Assembly (NCBI GenBank): GCA_019247335.1
Contig: JAFAPB010000044.1
Coordinates: forward strand, 1-13,572
Origin: Candidatus Kaiserbacteria bacterium
GTDB taxonomy: Bacteria; Patescibacteriota; Minisyncoccia; Phycocordibacterales; UBA2100
DNA: 13,572 nucleotides
Direction of reading: 5' to 3'
Shown: one piece after another, positions 1 to 6,028 of the stretch
Layout: every line of letters begins with the position of its first letter
Position numbering within the stretch: the first letter of the stretch is position 1
Program-made: the position numbers and the translations under genes
The notes under the pieces: generated by a model
What the model saw: only the letters and a program-made list of their open reading frames with translations
What the model was told of the DNA's origin: nothing
Database searches by the model: none

Positions 1-109
1 ATGTGAAGGGACATGAGCCTACGCCCATTACCCAACGCAACTATGCAACTCCCACTGAAACGCGTCAATCGAATGTGAAATGTCGTGCGACGCGGTGCGT
101 CACAGAAAT

Positions 110-655
110 ATGGAGTATTTATTCGGGCCGCCCACGCCGGAGCCACAGGGATTCAAATATCAAAAGGAATTTATTACGCGCGAAGAAGAGCGAATGCTCA
201 TCGAGCACGTCGCTGCGCTCCCGCTCGCACCGTATCAGCATGAGGTCGAGGGCCAGGTCTACGAAGGTAAGCGGCGCGTCTACAACTACGGCGAAGAAAA
301 CGAGCCCTTTCCCGATTGGCTGCAGCCTTTGCGGGAGAAAGTGGCTGCATTTGCTGGACACCGCCGCGATGAGCTCGTGCAGGCTCATTTGATCGAATAC
401 TCGCCCGGCGCGCCGATCGGCTGGCATCGCGATTCCCCACCGTATGAAAAAGTCGTCGGCGTTTCATTGCTCTCCCCGTGCCGCTTCCAGCTACGCAGGA
501 AGCGTGCTGATGGCAAATTCGATCGCTTCGAGATCACGGCCGAGCCGCGTTCTATTTATGTCATGGCGGGCGAATCCCGCTCGGTATGGCAGCACGGCAT
601 CCCGCCCGTCGAGCATCTCCGCTACTCAATCACCTTCCGCACCAACCCTCCGTGA
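110..655 (+). CDS. AlkB-like 2-oxoglutarate/Fe(II) dioxygenase
   Basis: About 181 residues, a normal size for a short AlkB-family protein. Family members oxidatively demethylate alkylated bases in DNA or RNA using Fe(II), O2 and 2-oxoglutarate. The facial-triad signature is visible: HRD (H106, D108, numbered from the chosen start) and a distal His in the WQHG segment (H162). An R-x5-R pair follows in RYSITFR (R171, R177), the 2-oxoglutarate-binding signature of AlkB. The start is uncertain. An in-frame ATG at 80 would add ten residues, but the ATG at 110 begins the sequence that looks like family N-terminus. Neither has a Shine-Dalgarno. The upstream 109 bases hold no other gene I can see, only a 5-bp hairpin at 89-101. 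The stop codon lies inside the hairpin at 653-691. The family call is firm; the substrate is unknown. Confidence 0.88.
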   Translation: MEYLFGPPTPEPQGFKYQKEFITREEERMLIEHVAALPLAPYQHEVEGQVYEGKRRVYNYGEENEPFPDWLQPLREKVAAFAGHRRDELVQAHLIEYSPGAPIGWHRDSPPYEKVVGVSLLSPCRFQLRRKRADGKFDRFEITAEPRSIYVMAGESRSVWQHGIPPVEHLRYSITFRTNPP

Positions 656-691
656 AGAAATTATCAAGATGACATCTTGATAATTTCTTCA
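653..691. terminator. Perfect 19-bp inverted repeat between convergent genes
   Basis: Arms 653-671 and 673-691 are exact reverse complements around a single central base (672), so the folded RNA would have a loop of about 3-5 nt. The left arm begins at the TGA of the alkB-like gene, and the small minus-strand gene ends 9 nt to the right. A bidirectional terminator or 3'-end stabiliser is the natural reading. The stem is AT-rich and the downstream T-runs are short on both strands, so this is not a textbook intrinsic terminator. Confidence 0.65.
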
Positions 692-699
692 TTTTGGAA

Positions 700-798
700 T
701 TACAACTGGACGAAGATGACGACGAAGAGGAGGCCCGCGACGGTAGCGATCGAGACCGGAATAAGGACGCGGTTGGCGGCTCGGACGATTTTTCTCAT
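700..798 (-). CDS. Small single-pass membrane peptide (32 aa)
   Basis: A 33-codon frame on the minus strand, ATG at 798 and TAA at 702-700. The peptide starts MRKIVRAANR and continues with about 21 mostly hydrophobic residues ending in VQL. A basic N-terminus before one hydrophobic helix fits an N-in membrane peptide. Third positions are strongly G/C (CGC, GTC, CTC, TTC, ATC), like the surrounding real genes. It sits directly before the 19-bp hairpin, in convergent layout with the alkB-like gene. There is no Shine-Dalgarno, and the best -10 (TACAAT at 845-840) is about 40 nt upstream with no good -35. I do not recognise the peptide. It could be a chance frame, but codon bias, topology and the adjacent hairpin all point to a gene. 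Confidence 0.45.
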   Translation of the reverse strand: MRKIVRAANRVLIPVSIATVAGLLFVVIFVQL

Positions 799-839
799 AC
801 GGTCAGGGACAAAATAAAAATCACGCGGTTATGTCCGAT

Positions 840-845
840 ATTGTA
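840..845 (-). promoter_or_regulatory. Possible -10 box for the 32-aa gene
   Basis: TACAAT on the minus strand (5/6 to TATAAT), about 41 nt before the ATG at 798. The hexamer 17 nt upstream (GCGCAC) does not resemble a -35, so this is tentative. Confidence 0.25.
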
Positions 846-886
846 CCCTCTCTATCGTACAAGTGCGCGAGCGCGCGGGTGGATAA

Positions 887-1714
887 CTAGATCGATGCGG
901 CTTCCGCGCGGATCTGCGCAGCTTCAGTCGTCTTCCCTTGCGCGGCCGCAGTCGTCGCTGCAGCTTCAAACTCCTGCTTCGCTTCTGCCGTCCGCCCCTT
1001 CGATTCAAGATAGCGCGCGAGAGTCACGGTGAGATCCCAGGTCTTGGGATTGGCGGCCATTCCTTTGCGGAGAATGTCTTCGGCGGCAGTCGCAGAGACC
1101 GGATACGGGCCGCTGTACAGCTGGAAGAGTGCCATATAGGCGTCAGTGCCTGCGGGCTGGAGGGAAATTGCCTTCAGATAATTGGTCTCGGCTTTTGCAT
1201 AGTCGTGCAGGTAATTGGCATAGAGATCGCCGAGCGAAGCGTAGGGTCCGGCGTATTGCGGCGAGCGCTGCGTGAGGTAGATCCAAATATCTGCAGAGCC
1301 TTTGTAATCACCGGTAATTTTGCGGAGCACGGCAAGATCGGCCCAGGCGTTCAGATCGTTCGACGCCTTGATATCGGAAATGTCCTTATTGAATTGCGCT
1401 TGGATGGTAGATTTCTCGGATACGGAGAGATTTGAATAGTTGAGCGACGAGGTGTAATTTTTCGGTCCCGTCACGGTCGAAGCGGTTTGCGAGCCGTTCG
1501 AAGTCGCTGTATTGCCGGCAGTCGAAGCATTCGGCGTGGCGGTATTACTTGTGATAGTTGAAGAAGCGGTCATGTCTGCCGTAGAAGTCGCGTTTGTCGA
1601 AGTCGCTACGGTATTCCCCATCGGCGTGGGGCGCTTTGCGATGGCGTAGATACCGAGCGCGATGAGAACGAGTACGACGACCGATCCGAGTGTGATACGA
1701 ATGTTTTGATTCAT
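887..1714 (-). CDS. Membrane-anchored TPR-repeat protein
   Basis: 275 residues from the ATG at 1714. An upstream in-frame ATG at 1747 would place the start inside the promoter and is rejected. The N-terminus has a short basic stretch and one transmembrane helix at about residues 6-26. A Thr/Ser/Asn/Ala-rich linker follows (about 30-90), typical of an extracytoplasmic spacer. The rest is alpha-helical with TPR-like spacing: WADLAVLRKITGDYKGS, then YASLGDLYANYLHDYAKAE with YLKAISLQP, then LARYLESKGRTAEAKQEFE. TPR domains bind partner proteins; the partner here is unknown. The topology suggests a scaffold on the outer face of the membrane. It follows the surface-protein gene on the same strand but has its own promoter just beyond that gene's terminator. 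The TPR assignment is by eye; the specific role is unknown. Confidence 0.8.
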   Translation of the reverse strand: MNQNIRITLGSVVVLVLIALGIYAIAKRPTPMGNTVATSTNATSTADMTASSTITSNTATPNASTAGNTATSNGSQTASTVTGPKNYTSSLNYSNLSVSEKSTIQAQFNKDISDIKASNDLNAWADLAVLRKITGDYKGSADIWIYLTQRSPQYAGPYASLGDLYANYLHDYAKAETNYLKAISLQPAGTDAYMALFQLYSGPYPVSATAAEDILRKGMAANPKTWDLTVTLARYLESKGRTAEAKQEFEAAATTAAAQGKTTEAAQIRAEAASI

Positions 1715-1720
1715 GCTCAC

Positions 1721-1749
1721 AGTATAGAAAAGAACTTCCGCGAACACAA
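1721..1749 (-). promoter_or_regulatory. Promoter of the TPR gene (leaderless)
   Basis: Minus strand: -35 TTGTGT (1749-1744), 17-bp spacer, -10 TATACT (1726-1721). Only 6 nt separate the -10 from the ATG at 1714, so transcription should begin at or next to the start codon. There is no Shine-Dalgarno. The -35 overlaps the outer end and T-tract of the terminator at 1748-1775. Confidence 0.7.
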
Positions 1750-1775
1750 AAGCCCCCTCTTTCGAGGGGGCTTTT
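1748..1775 (-). terminator. Intrinsic terminator of the surface-protein gene
   Basis: Perfect 12-bp stem (1748-1759 with 1764-1775), GC-rich core GCCCCCTC/GAGGGGGC, 4-nt loop, TTTT as part of the 3' arm on the minus strand. It lies 66 nt past the surface-protein stop. The symmetric A/T ends could let it work on both strands, but no plus-strand gene reads into it. Confidence 0.88.
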
Positions 1776-1777
1776 GC

Positions 1778-1840
1778 TCTCGCGTTGTCGCCGCGAGACT
1801 GAAGGCTCTGATCAGACCGAAGTCAGACGAGAGCGTTCAG
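1778..1840 (-). other. Two stem-loops in the surface-protein 3' UTR
   Basis: Between the stop codon and the terminator the minus-strand RNA can form two further stem-loops. One spans 1840-1799: CTGAA/TTCAG and GCTCT/AGAGC around a C-C mismatch, capped by GAC-UUCG-GUC, an exceptionally stable tetraloop type. The other is 7 bp, TCTCGCG/CGCGAGA, at 1778-1798. With the terminator this makes three consecutive hairpins. A 3' stabilising element for an abundant mRNA is an inference. Confidence 0.55.
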
Positions 1841-1841
1841 G

Positions 1842-4800
1842 TTACTTGGTCAAAGTGACCGTATCGGTGTTCGACTCAAGACCAGGGATGTTGTATCCGT
1901 TGGTCCAGTCCGCATCCGTCGTTGCCGACGGCTGCGAGAGACCAGTCGTACCCGAGTTCGGCGACCAGACGAAGTTGGCGGACGGGCCGGCAACGACGTT
2001 GGTAACCGTGTCGACGAGCTTGTTGGTGACCGGCGAGTAGGCCGAGTCAGCAACGAGGTACGCCGAGACCGAGCCGGCAGAACCGGTCGTACCGGCATTC
2101 TGCGCGACGTCAGCCTTCACCTTGAAGCAGTAGGTCTGGCCGGCAGTGAGCTCGACCTTGTCCTGACCGCTCTGGTTCACAACGAGGGTGTTGTTGCCGT
2201 TTCCGACACCGTTACCCGAGTTGAAGACCGAGATGAGACCCGCCGAGAAGCCCGGAACGCCCGTCGAGCAGTCGCTCGAGTACGCGTAGAGCTTGAGGTT
2301 CGAGACCGACGTCGTGCCGTTGGCAGTCGAGACCGAGGAGGTCGCGATGTTAACGGTGACGCGGTTGAGACCTACGTTCTCTGCGGAGTTCGGGGTGATC
2401 GTGAAGCGGTAGAGCTCCACGCCGCCCGTCGCAACGAGGACGTTGGACGGAACGCTACCCTTCGCAACGACCGGAATCGTCTTGAAGGTACGGACACCGT
2501 CGACTGCCGTGTCAGCCGTCGAGGTGCGGTTGATCGTCGAGCCAGACGAGACGCCGATGGCACGAGTGCCGGTGGAGTCATCGTTGTCGTAGTCAACCTG
2601 GATGAGCGCCCCTTCCGTGCCCGCAGAGCTGTTGCTGATACCAGCAAGGTCGCCCTTGATGGTGAGGAGCGCAGACGCGTTGGCAGGAACGATGAGCGTA
2701 CCCGAGAGGGTCGAAGTCGCGAAGCGAGTGCCGGCGAAGAGCGCCGTACCAACCTGCGTCATCGTGCCCGAAGCCGAGTACTTGCCGTTGGCATCAACAG
2801 GCGCCCAGAGGGTGATCTGCGTGATGTTGTTCGGCGAAGACGTCGCGGCCACACCGCTCAACTGGAGAGCGACGCGATCAACGCGCATATCTTCATTCGT
2901 ACCCGTCAAGCGGAGTACGTTGAGCGTCTGCCCGGTGATGCCATTGGTACCGACCGCGACCGGCTTGTAGGACGGAGCGGAAGAATCTTTGGTGACCGAG
3001 AGAGCGCCCGCAGACGCGATCGTCTGTGAGTTGCCGTTCTGCGTGCTACCCGTCGAGGACGTCGGCGTGATCGACTGAGTCGAAGAAACGCCCGTACCCG
3101 TCGTGGTAACCGGCGCCGTAACGCCGAAGCTGAACGAGCCCGAGGTGATCGCGGCAGGAATATCACACTTGATCACAACAGTCGTCACCGTGCCTTTCTT
3201 CACCGTGAGGATGTTGTTGAACGTGAATGTGTAGTCCGTACCGGTCGTGGTCGGGTTGACCGCAGTGTCGTTAAGGCGCTGCGTACCACTGTACGCGAAG
3301 CAGTTCGTCACGTTGCCGCCCGAGAGCGTTGACGTGTAGCGGAACTTCATCGACGTGAAGCGGACATCTTCGCCGGACTGAGTCGCGTCGAAGTTGATCG
3401 CGCTGACCGTCGCACCGGACTGGCCGGCGACGACCGTCTGAGCAGTCGGGGTTCCAGCGATCGAGACGACCACCGAGCCGTTGCGGACAGTCATGGTGTT
3501 ACCCGAGACTGCCGTCGAGAGCGCGGAGAGCGAGATCGTGTTGCCCGTGGACTGACCCGTGATGTTGCTCCAGTCGGTCGACGGAGTCGTCGACGCCTGG
3601 ACCGTCTGACCATTCGAGATGGTCGTCGGGAGCTGACCCTGGAGCGTGTAGACGTGGCGACCGGTCGGGAACGTCACCGTGTCGGTGAACGTGACCTTCT
3701 GGTTCTGACCACCTTCCGCAACCGCATCAACCGGACCCGCGACAACCGCACCCGACTCATTGACGAGGCGGACGCCGGTGAGGAGTTCACCGTTGTCAGT
3801 CGAGTTACCGTAGGTGATGTGGTAGGTCTCGCTTTGAACCGAGATCGGCTCACCCTTCACATCCATCGCGAATCCGCCCAACGGCTGATTCGGCGAACCG
3901 ATCGTGATGTTCTGCGCAGGAACTTCGTTCGCGCGCGAGAGCGAGGTGACCGTACCGGCAGAGATATCGAAGACCGAGCCCGAGTAGAACGGCGTGCCGC
4001 TCGTGAACTCAGAACCGTTCGAAACGGTGCCGTTCTGGCTCTGCGTCACATTGATGCCGTAGCCATAGGTACCGCCGACCGCGTAGATGTCGGTGTTCTT
4101 GTAGATATCCCATTCAGCCGTGCGGTTCGGGCCGCCGACGATGTCAAACTTCAGCGTGAACTCAGCATTGAGTCCCTTCTGAATCTGAATGCCGTTGCCC
4201 GGGAAGACCGTCGTGTAGTACTTGCCGTCAGCCGAGACAGTCGTCGGGTAGTTCGTACCGTTGACGACAGTCATGACGTTAGCAAGATCGCCCGCACCCG
4301 CAGAACCGGACTGGTTCCAGCGGATGGACTTGACCCACACGTCTTCAGCCGATCCTGCCGTGAGGCGGACCGACGCGCCGGTGAGGTTCGTCGTACCGAT
4401 CGACTGGTTGGTCTGTTCCGCGTTGAGATCCGAAGATCCGAGCGCGGCCGAGACCGTACCGATCGAGAGCGTGGCGTTGATCGTCTGCTGCGCGCCCGTG
4501 ATCGGGAGCGAGCCGGAGACCGTCGCCGAGGTGTTGATGCCGATGACCGAGATCGAAACGACCTGGCCAGCGTAGTTCGTCAGGTTAGCGGCCATGTTGC
4601 CGGAAACCGTGATCGTCTTCGTCTGACCGGGGTTGATCGTGAACGGATCACCAACATTCGCCTGGTGGTTCGAGTTGAGCGTGCGGCTCGTACCGAGCTG
4701 CGCTCCCGTCTCGTCTACGAGGACGAGGCCCGAGAAGACAGCGTCAGCACCGAGGCCGGTGCGCTGCACCGCCACGCTGTTGATCGTGACCGGAGAACCG

Positions 4801-5441
4801 GACGTGTTCGTGAGCGTGAAGGTTGTGAACGGAACGCGCGCCGCACCCTGAGGAGCGAGCGAGTTCGCCGGCTGAGCCGAGGCGCCGACAACGACGTTGC
4901 CGCCGACCGTGCCCGTGGCCGTACCAGTACCAGTGCCGGTACCAGTGCCCGTACCTGTGCCCGTGCCGCCAGCTGCGCAGATCGCGTTCGCCTTAGCGCG
5001 CGTCGAAGCAAACCAGTTACCGGTGCCCTTTGAGAGGCCGACCGGCGTGAGGATGTCCGCCGCGTACTTATGCTGGAACTTGATCACCGCTGCCTTGGTG
5101 GCCGGACCGAAGTGCGAGGTCTCGTTGCCCGGAGAACCGGCGCCCGAAACCGCAACCTGCGTATCCGACATGCTGTTAAGGAACTGCTGGATCCATTTGA
5201 CCTCACCTCCGTTGTCGCCCATCTTCTGGTTGCGAGTGAAGGTTTGGACACAGTGAGCCTGGGCCGAAGCGCCAGGACCCTGGAGCGCAGCAATCTGTGC
5301 GAGGAGCGCCTGCACCTGCGACTGGAGATCGGTGACCGTGTCAGCTTTCGCCGGCTGGGCAAAAGCGAACGCGAAACCGAGGACCATCGCAACAGAGAGG
5401 AGCACCGCCGCAACATTCTTTGTTGCTAATGCTTTACTCAT
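1842..5441 (-). CDS. Giant secreted surface protein with PG-binding-like domain and six beta repeats
   Basis: 1199 residues from the ATG at 5441. An in-frame ATG at 5489 would put 16 odd residues before an otherwise ideal signal peptide and lies in the structured leader. Residues 1-33 form a signal peptide (basic start, hydrophobic core, AKA-D cleavage site). A short coiled-coil heptad (about 37-54) follows, then a PG_binding_1-like module (about 74-128: VKWIQQFL, FGPATKAAVIKFQ), flanked by C64 and C155. Next is a Gly-Thr linker (159-178). The remaining thousand residues are Thr/Ser/Asn/Gly-rich beta-strand sequence with at least six repeats, recognisable by a strand of the type G-x-x-x-hydrophobic-x-hydrophobic-x-x-D/N. 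Last residues VTLTK; no LPXTG or C-terminal helix, so anchoring is probably non-covalent. Such proteins are common in Parcubacteria and may form the S-layer-like coat, which is inference. It has its own long leader and terminator. Confidence 0.88.
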   Translation of the reverse strand: MSKALATKNVAAVLLSVAMVLGFAFAFAQPAKADTVTDLQSQVQALLAQIAALQGPGASAQAHCVQTFTRNQKMGDNGGEVKWIQQFLNSMSDTQVAVSGAGSPGNETSHFGPATKAAVIKFQHKYAADILTPVGLSKGTGNWFASTRAKANAICAAGGTGTGTGTGTGTGTGTATGTVGGNVVVGASAQPANSLAPQGAARVPFTTFTLTNTSGSPVTINSVAVQRTGLGADAVFSGLVLVDETGAQLGTSRTLNSNHQANVGDPFTINPGQTKTITVSGNMAANLTNYAGQVVSISVIGINTSATVSGSLPITGAQQTINATLSIGTVSAALGSSDLNAEQTNQSIGTTNLTGASVRLTAGSAEDVWVKSIRWNQSGSAGAGDLANVMTVVNGTNYPTTVSADGKYYTTVFPGNGIQIQKGLNAEFTLKFDIVGGPNRTAEWDIYKNTDIYAVGGTYGYGINVTQSQNGTVSNGSEFTSGTPFYSGSVFDISAGTVTSLSRANEVPAQNITIGSPNQPLGGFAMDVKGEPISVQSETYHITYGNSTDNGELLTGVRLVNESGAVVAGPVDAVAEGGQNQKVTFTDTVTFPTGRHVYTLQGQLPTTISNGQTVQASTTPSTDWSNITGQSTGNTISLSALSTAVSGNTMTVRNGSVVVSIAGTPTAQTVVAGQSGATVSAINFDATQSGEDVRFTSMKFRYTSTLSGGNVTNCFAYSGTQRLNDTAVNPTTTGTDYTFTFNNILTVKKGTVTTVVIKCDIPAAITSGSFSFGVTAPVTTTGTGVSSTQSITPTSSTGSTQNGNSQTIASAGALSVTKDSSAPSYKPVAVGTNGITGQTLNVLRLTGTNEDMRVDRVALQLSGVAATSSPNNITQITLWAPVDANGKYSASGTMTQVGTALFAGTRFATSTLSGTLIVPANASALLTIKGDLAGISNSSAGTEGALIQVDYDNDDSTGTRAIGVSSGSTINRTSTADTAVDGVRTFKTIPVVAKGSVPSNVLVATGGVELYRFTITPNSAENVGLNRVTVNIATSSVSTANGTTSVSNLKLYAYSSDCSTGVPGFSAGLISVFNSGNGVGNGNNTLVVNQSGQDKVELTAGQTYCFKVKADVAQNAGTTGSAGSVSAYLVADSAYSPVTNKLVDTVTNVVAGPSANFVWSPNSGTTGLSQPSATTDADWTNGYNIPGLESNTDTVTLTK
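4908..4967 (-). repeat. Gly-Thr dipeptide linker repeat
   Basis: Eight consecutive Gly-Thr units, then Ala-Thr and Gly-Thr, at residues 159-178 of the surface protein. Synonymous codons vary (GGC/GGT with ACG/ACA/ACT/ACC), so the peptide repeat is conserved more strictly than the DNA. It separates the peptidoglycan-binding-like module from the beta repeats and is probably a flexible spacer. A 6-bp DNA periodicity remains, so copy number could vary by slippage. Confidence 0.85.
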
Positions 5442-5461
5442 ATTTTGTATTGACCTTTGTA

Positions 5462-5541
5462 TTCCGGTTGTAGCCGGAACCGCCTTCATATCCGTTCGAC
5501 GCGGATACGTCAGCGTTGTGTGTGTTCCGAAAGTCGGAACA
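5462..5541 (-). promoter_or_regulatory. Three-hairpin 5' leader of the surface-protein mRNA
   Basis: Three perfect stem-loops lie in series upstream of the ATG at 5441. The first is TGTTCCGA/TCGGAACA, 8 bp with a 3-nt loop, at 5523-5541. The second is TATCCG/CGGATA, 6 bp with a 7-nt loop, at 5489-5507. The third is TTCCGG/CCGGAA, 6 bp with a 6-nt loop, at 5462-5479. The only Shine-Dalgarno candidate is AAAGG at 5458-5454, 12 nt before the ATG, which is farther than usual. The outermost hairpin would sit at or near the 5' end if the promoter at 5549-5581 is right, an arrangement known to protect mRNAs from decay. Confidence 0.6.
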
Positions 5542-5548
5542 ACTAATA

Positions 5549-5581
5549 ATTATGCTAGCCCCTATTCCTTATTAATGTCGA
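5549..5581 (-). promoter_or_regulatory. Candidate promoter of the surface-protein gene
   Basis: Minus strand: TCGACA (5581-5576; 5/6 to TTGACA), 18-bp spacer, TAGCAT (5557-5552; 4/6). The overlapping CATAAT (5554-5549; 5/6) is an alternative -10, at 21-bp spacing. Either would start RNA near 5542-5546 and give a leader of about 100 nt. A more distal start near 5802 is also possible. Confidence 0.4.
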
Positions 5582-5663
5582 CGCGGAATGTGGGATTAGC
5601 AGCGAGAATGGAAGTCGTCGTATCAGTCGTGCTGTCGTAGCGGGACAATGCTGCCATGCGGAA

Positions 5664-5803
5664 CACTCATCTATATAAGATGAGAGTGCTTCATAGATCA
5701 TGAAGCGTGGTGTGCGACACCAAATTTCTTTCGCACTATTGAAATGTCAATGAACAAGGAGACGCTTATGCGCTCCTGCGTGATGTGCAGAAATTACACA
5801 TCA
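5664..5803 (-). ncRNA. Array of five stem-loops, possible structured RNA or distal leader
   Basis: Minus-strand order: TGATGTG/CACATCA, 7 bp (5803-5781); AGGAGCGC/GCGtCTCCT, 8 bp with a bulge (5777-5757); GGTGT/ACACC (5721-5709), which competes with GTGCGA/TCGCAC (5736-5712); GCTTCAT/ATGAAGC, 7 bp (5706-5688); CTCATCT/AGATGAG, 7 bp, flanked by a further 4 bp after a 2-nt bulge (5688-5664). A perfect TATAAT lies just upstream (5814-5809). There is no convincing ORF and no clear T-tract terminator after the last stem. It is either a small structured RNA or the distal part of the surface-protein leader. I cannot match it to tmRNA, 6S, SRP or RNase P RNA. The strand is inferred from the -10 box and the downstream gene. 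Confidence 0.4.
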
Positions 5804-5808
5804 GCGCA

Positions 5809-5814
5809 ATTATA
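5809..5814 (-). promoter_or_regulatory. Consensus -10 box upstream of the hairpin array
   Basis: TATAAT (6/6) on the minus strand, predicted start near 5802. The hexamer at 17-bp spacing (AGTGTC) is a poor -35, so it may be weak or activator-dependent. Confidence 0.35.
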
Positions 5815-5855
5815 CGTGACACAATCCGCACGACACTTTTGGTGCCCATGCGTTT

Positions 5856-5864
5856 TGTGGATAA
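5856..5864. other. Perfect DnaA box
   Basis: TGTGGATAA on the plus strand, i.e. TTATCCACA on the minus strand, 9/9 to the standard DnaA-binding consensus. It lies in the AT-richer gene-free region. I find no second close match within this intergenic stretch, so it does not by itself mark an origin. The GGTGGATAA at 879-887 is an 8/9 relative. Confidence 0.5.
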
Positions 5865-5871
5865 CTTGTGC

Positions 5872-5893
5872 AAAAAAGCCTGCAATTTTGCGG
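5872..5893 (-). terminator. Weak terminator-like stem and T6 run
   Basis: Minus strand: a short stem CCGCAA/TTGC(A)GG at 5893-5879 followed by TTTTTT (5877-5872), about 140 nt past the winged-helix gene. The stem is short and bulged, with almost no loop, so confidence is low. It would separate the winged-helix transcript from the surface-protein region. Confidence 0.3.
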
Positions 5894-6028
5894 TCTTTTC
5901 GGCGATCAAGTTACCGGCGTACAGTACTCCACCCAAGCGGCAGAGTCAATCATAGTGACGTACGAGAATTGCTGATATTTCAGCGATCCTTCATGACGCA
6001 CAGTTCATTTTATTAGACAACAAACTCT

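Noticed and set aside
3..392. 129-codon frame overlapping the alkB-like gene
   Set aside because: Low-complexity Arg/Ser translation in a different frame from a gene with intact catalytic motifs.
938..1435. 165-codon open frame on the plus strand opposite the TPR gene
   Set aside because: No recognisable motif; explained by codon bias of the minus-strand TPR gene, which has a promoter and a sensible topology.
4908..4967. CRISPR or tandem DNA repeat
   Set aside because: The repeat is a Gly-Thr dipeptide run in a coding region with variable synonymous codons and no spacers.
3654..5033. 459-codon open frame on the plus strand, antisense to the surface protein
   Set aside because: It is almost entirely Arg/Asp/Val with no domain pattern. 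It is the mirror of a G/C-ending codon bias in the Thr/Ser/Val-rich gene on the other strand.
5744..6016. 90-codon frame on the plus strand in the gene-free region
   Set aside because: Composition is unlike any neighbour (many Cys, Arg, Ser, mixed codon use), there is no ribosome binding site, and it overlaps hairpins and the DnaA box.
5490..6028. Replication origin in the largest intergenic region
   Set aside because: Only one perfect DnaA box, no cluster, no AT-rich 13-mers, and no dnaA, dnaN or rpmH nearby.
5490..6028. tRNA or other known RNA gene
   Set aside because: No T-loop GTTCGA-type motif, no CCA-ended acceptor pairing, and no match I can recall to tmRNA, 6S, SRP or RNase P RNA cores.
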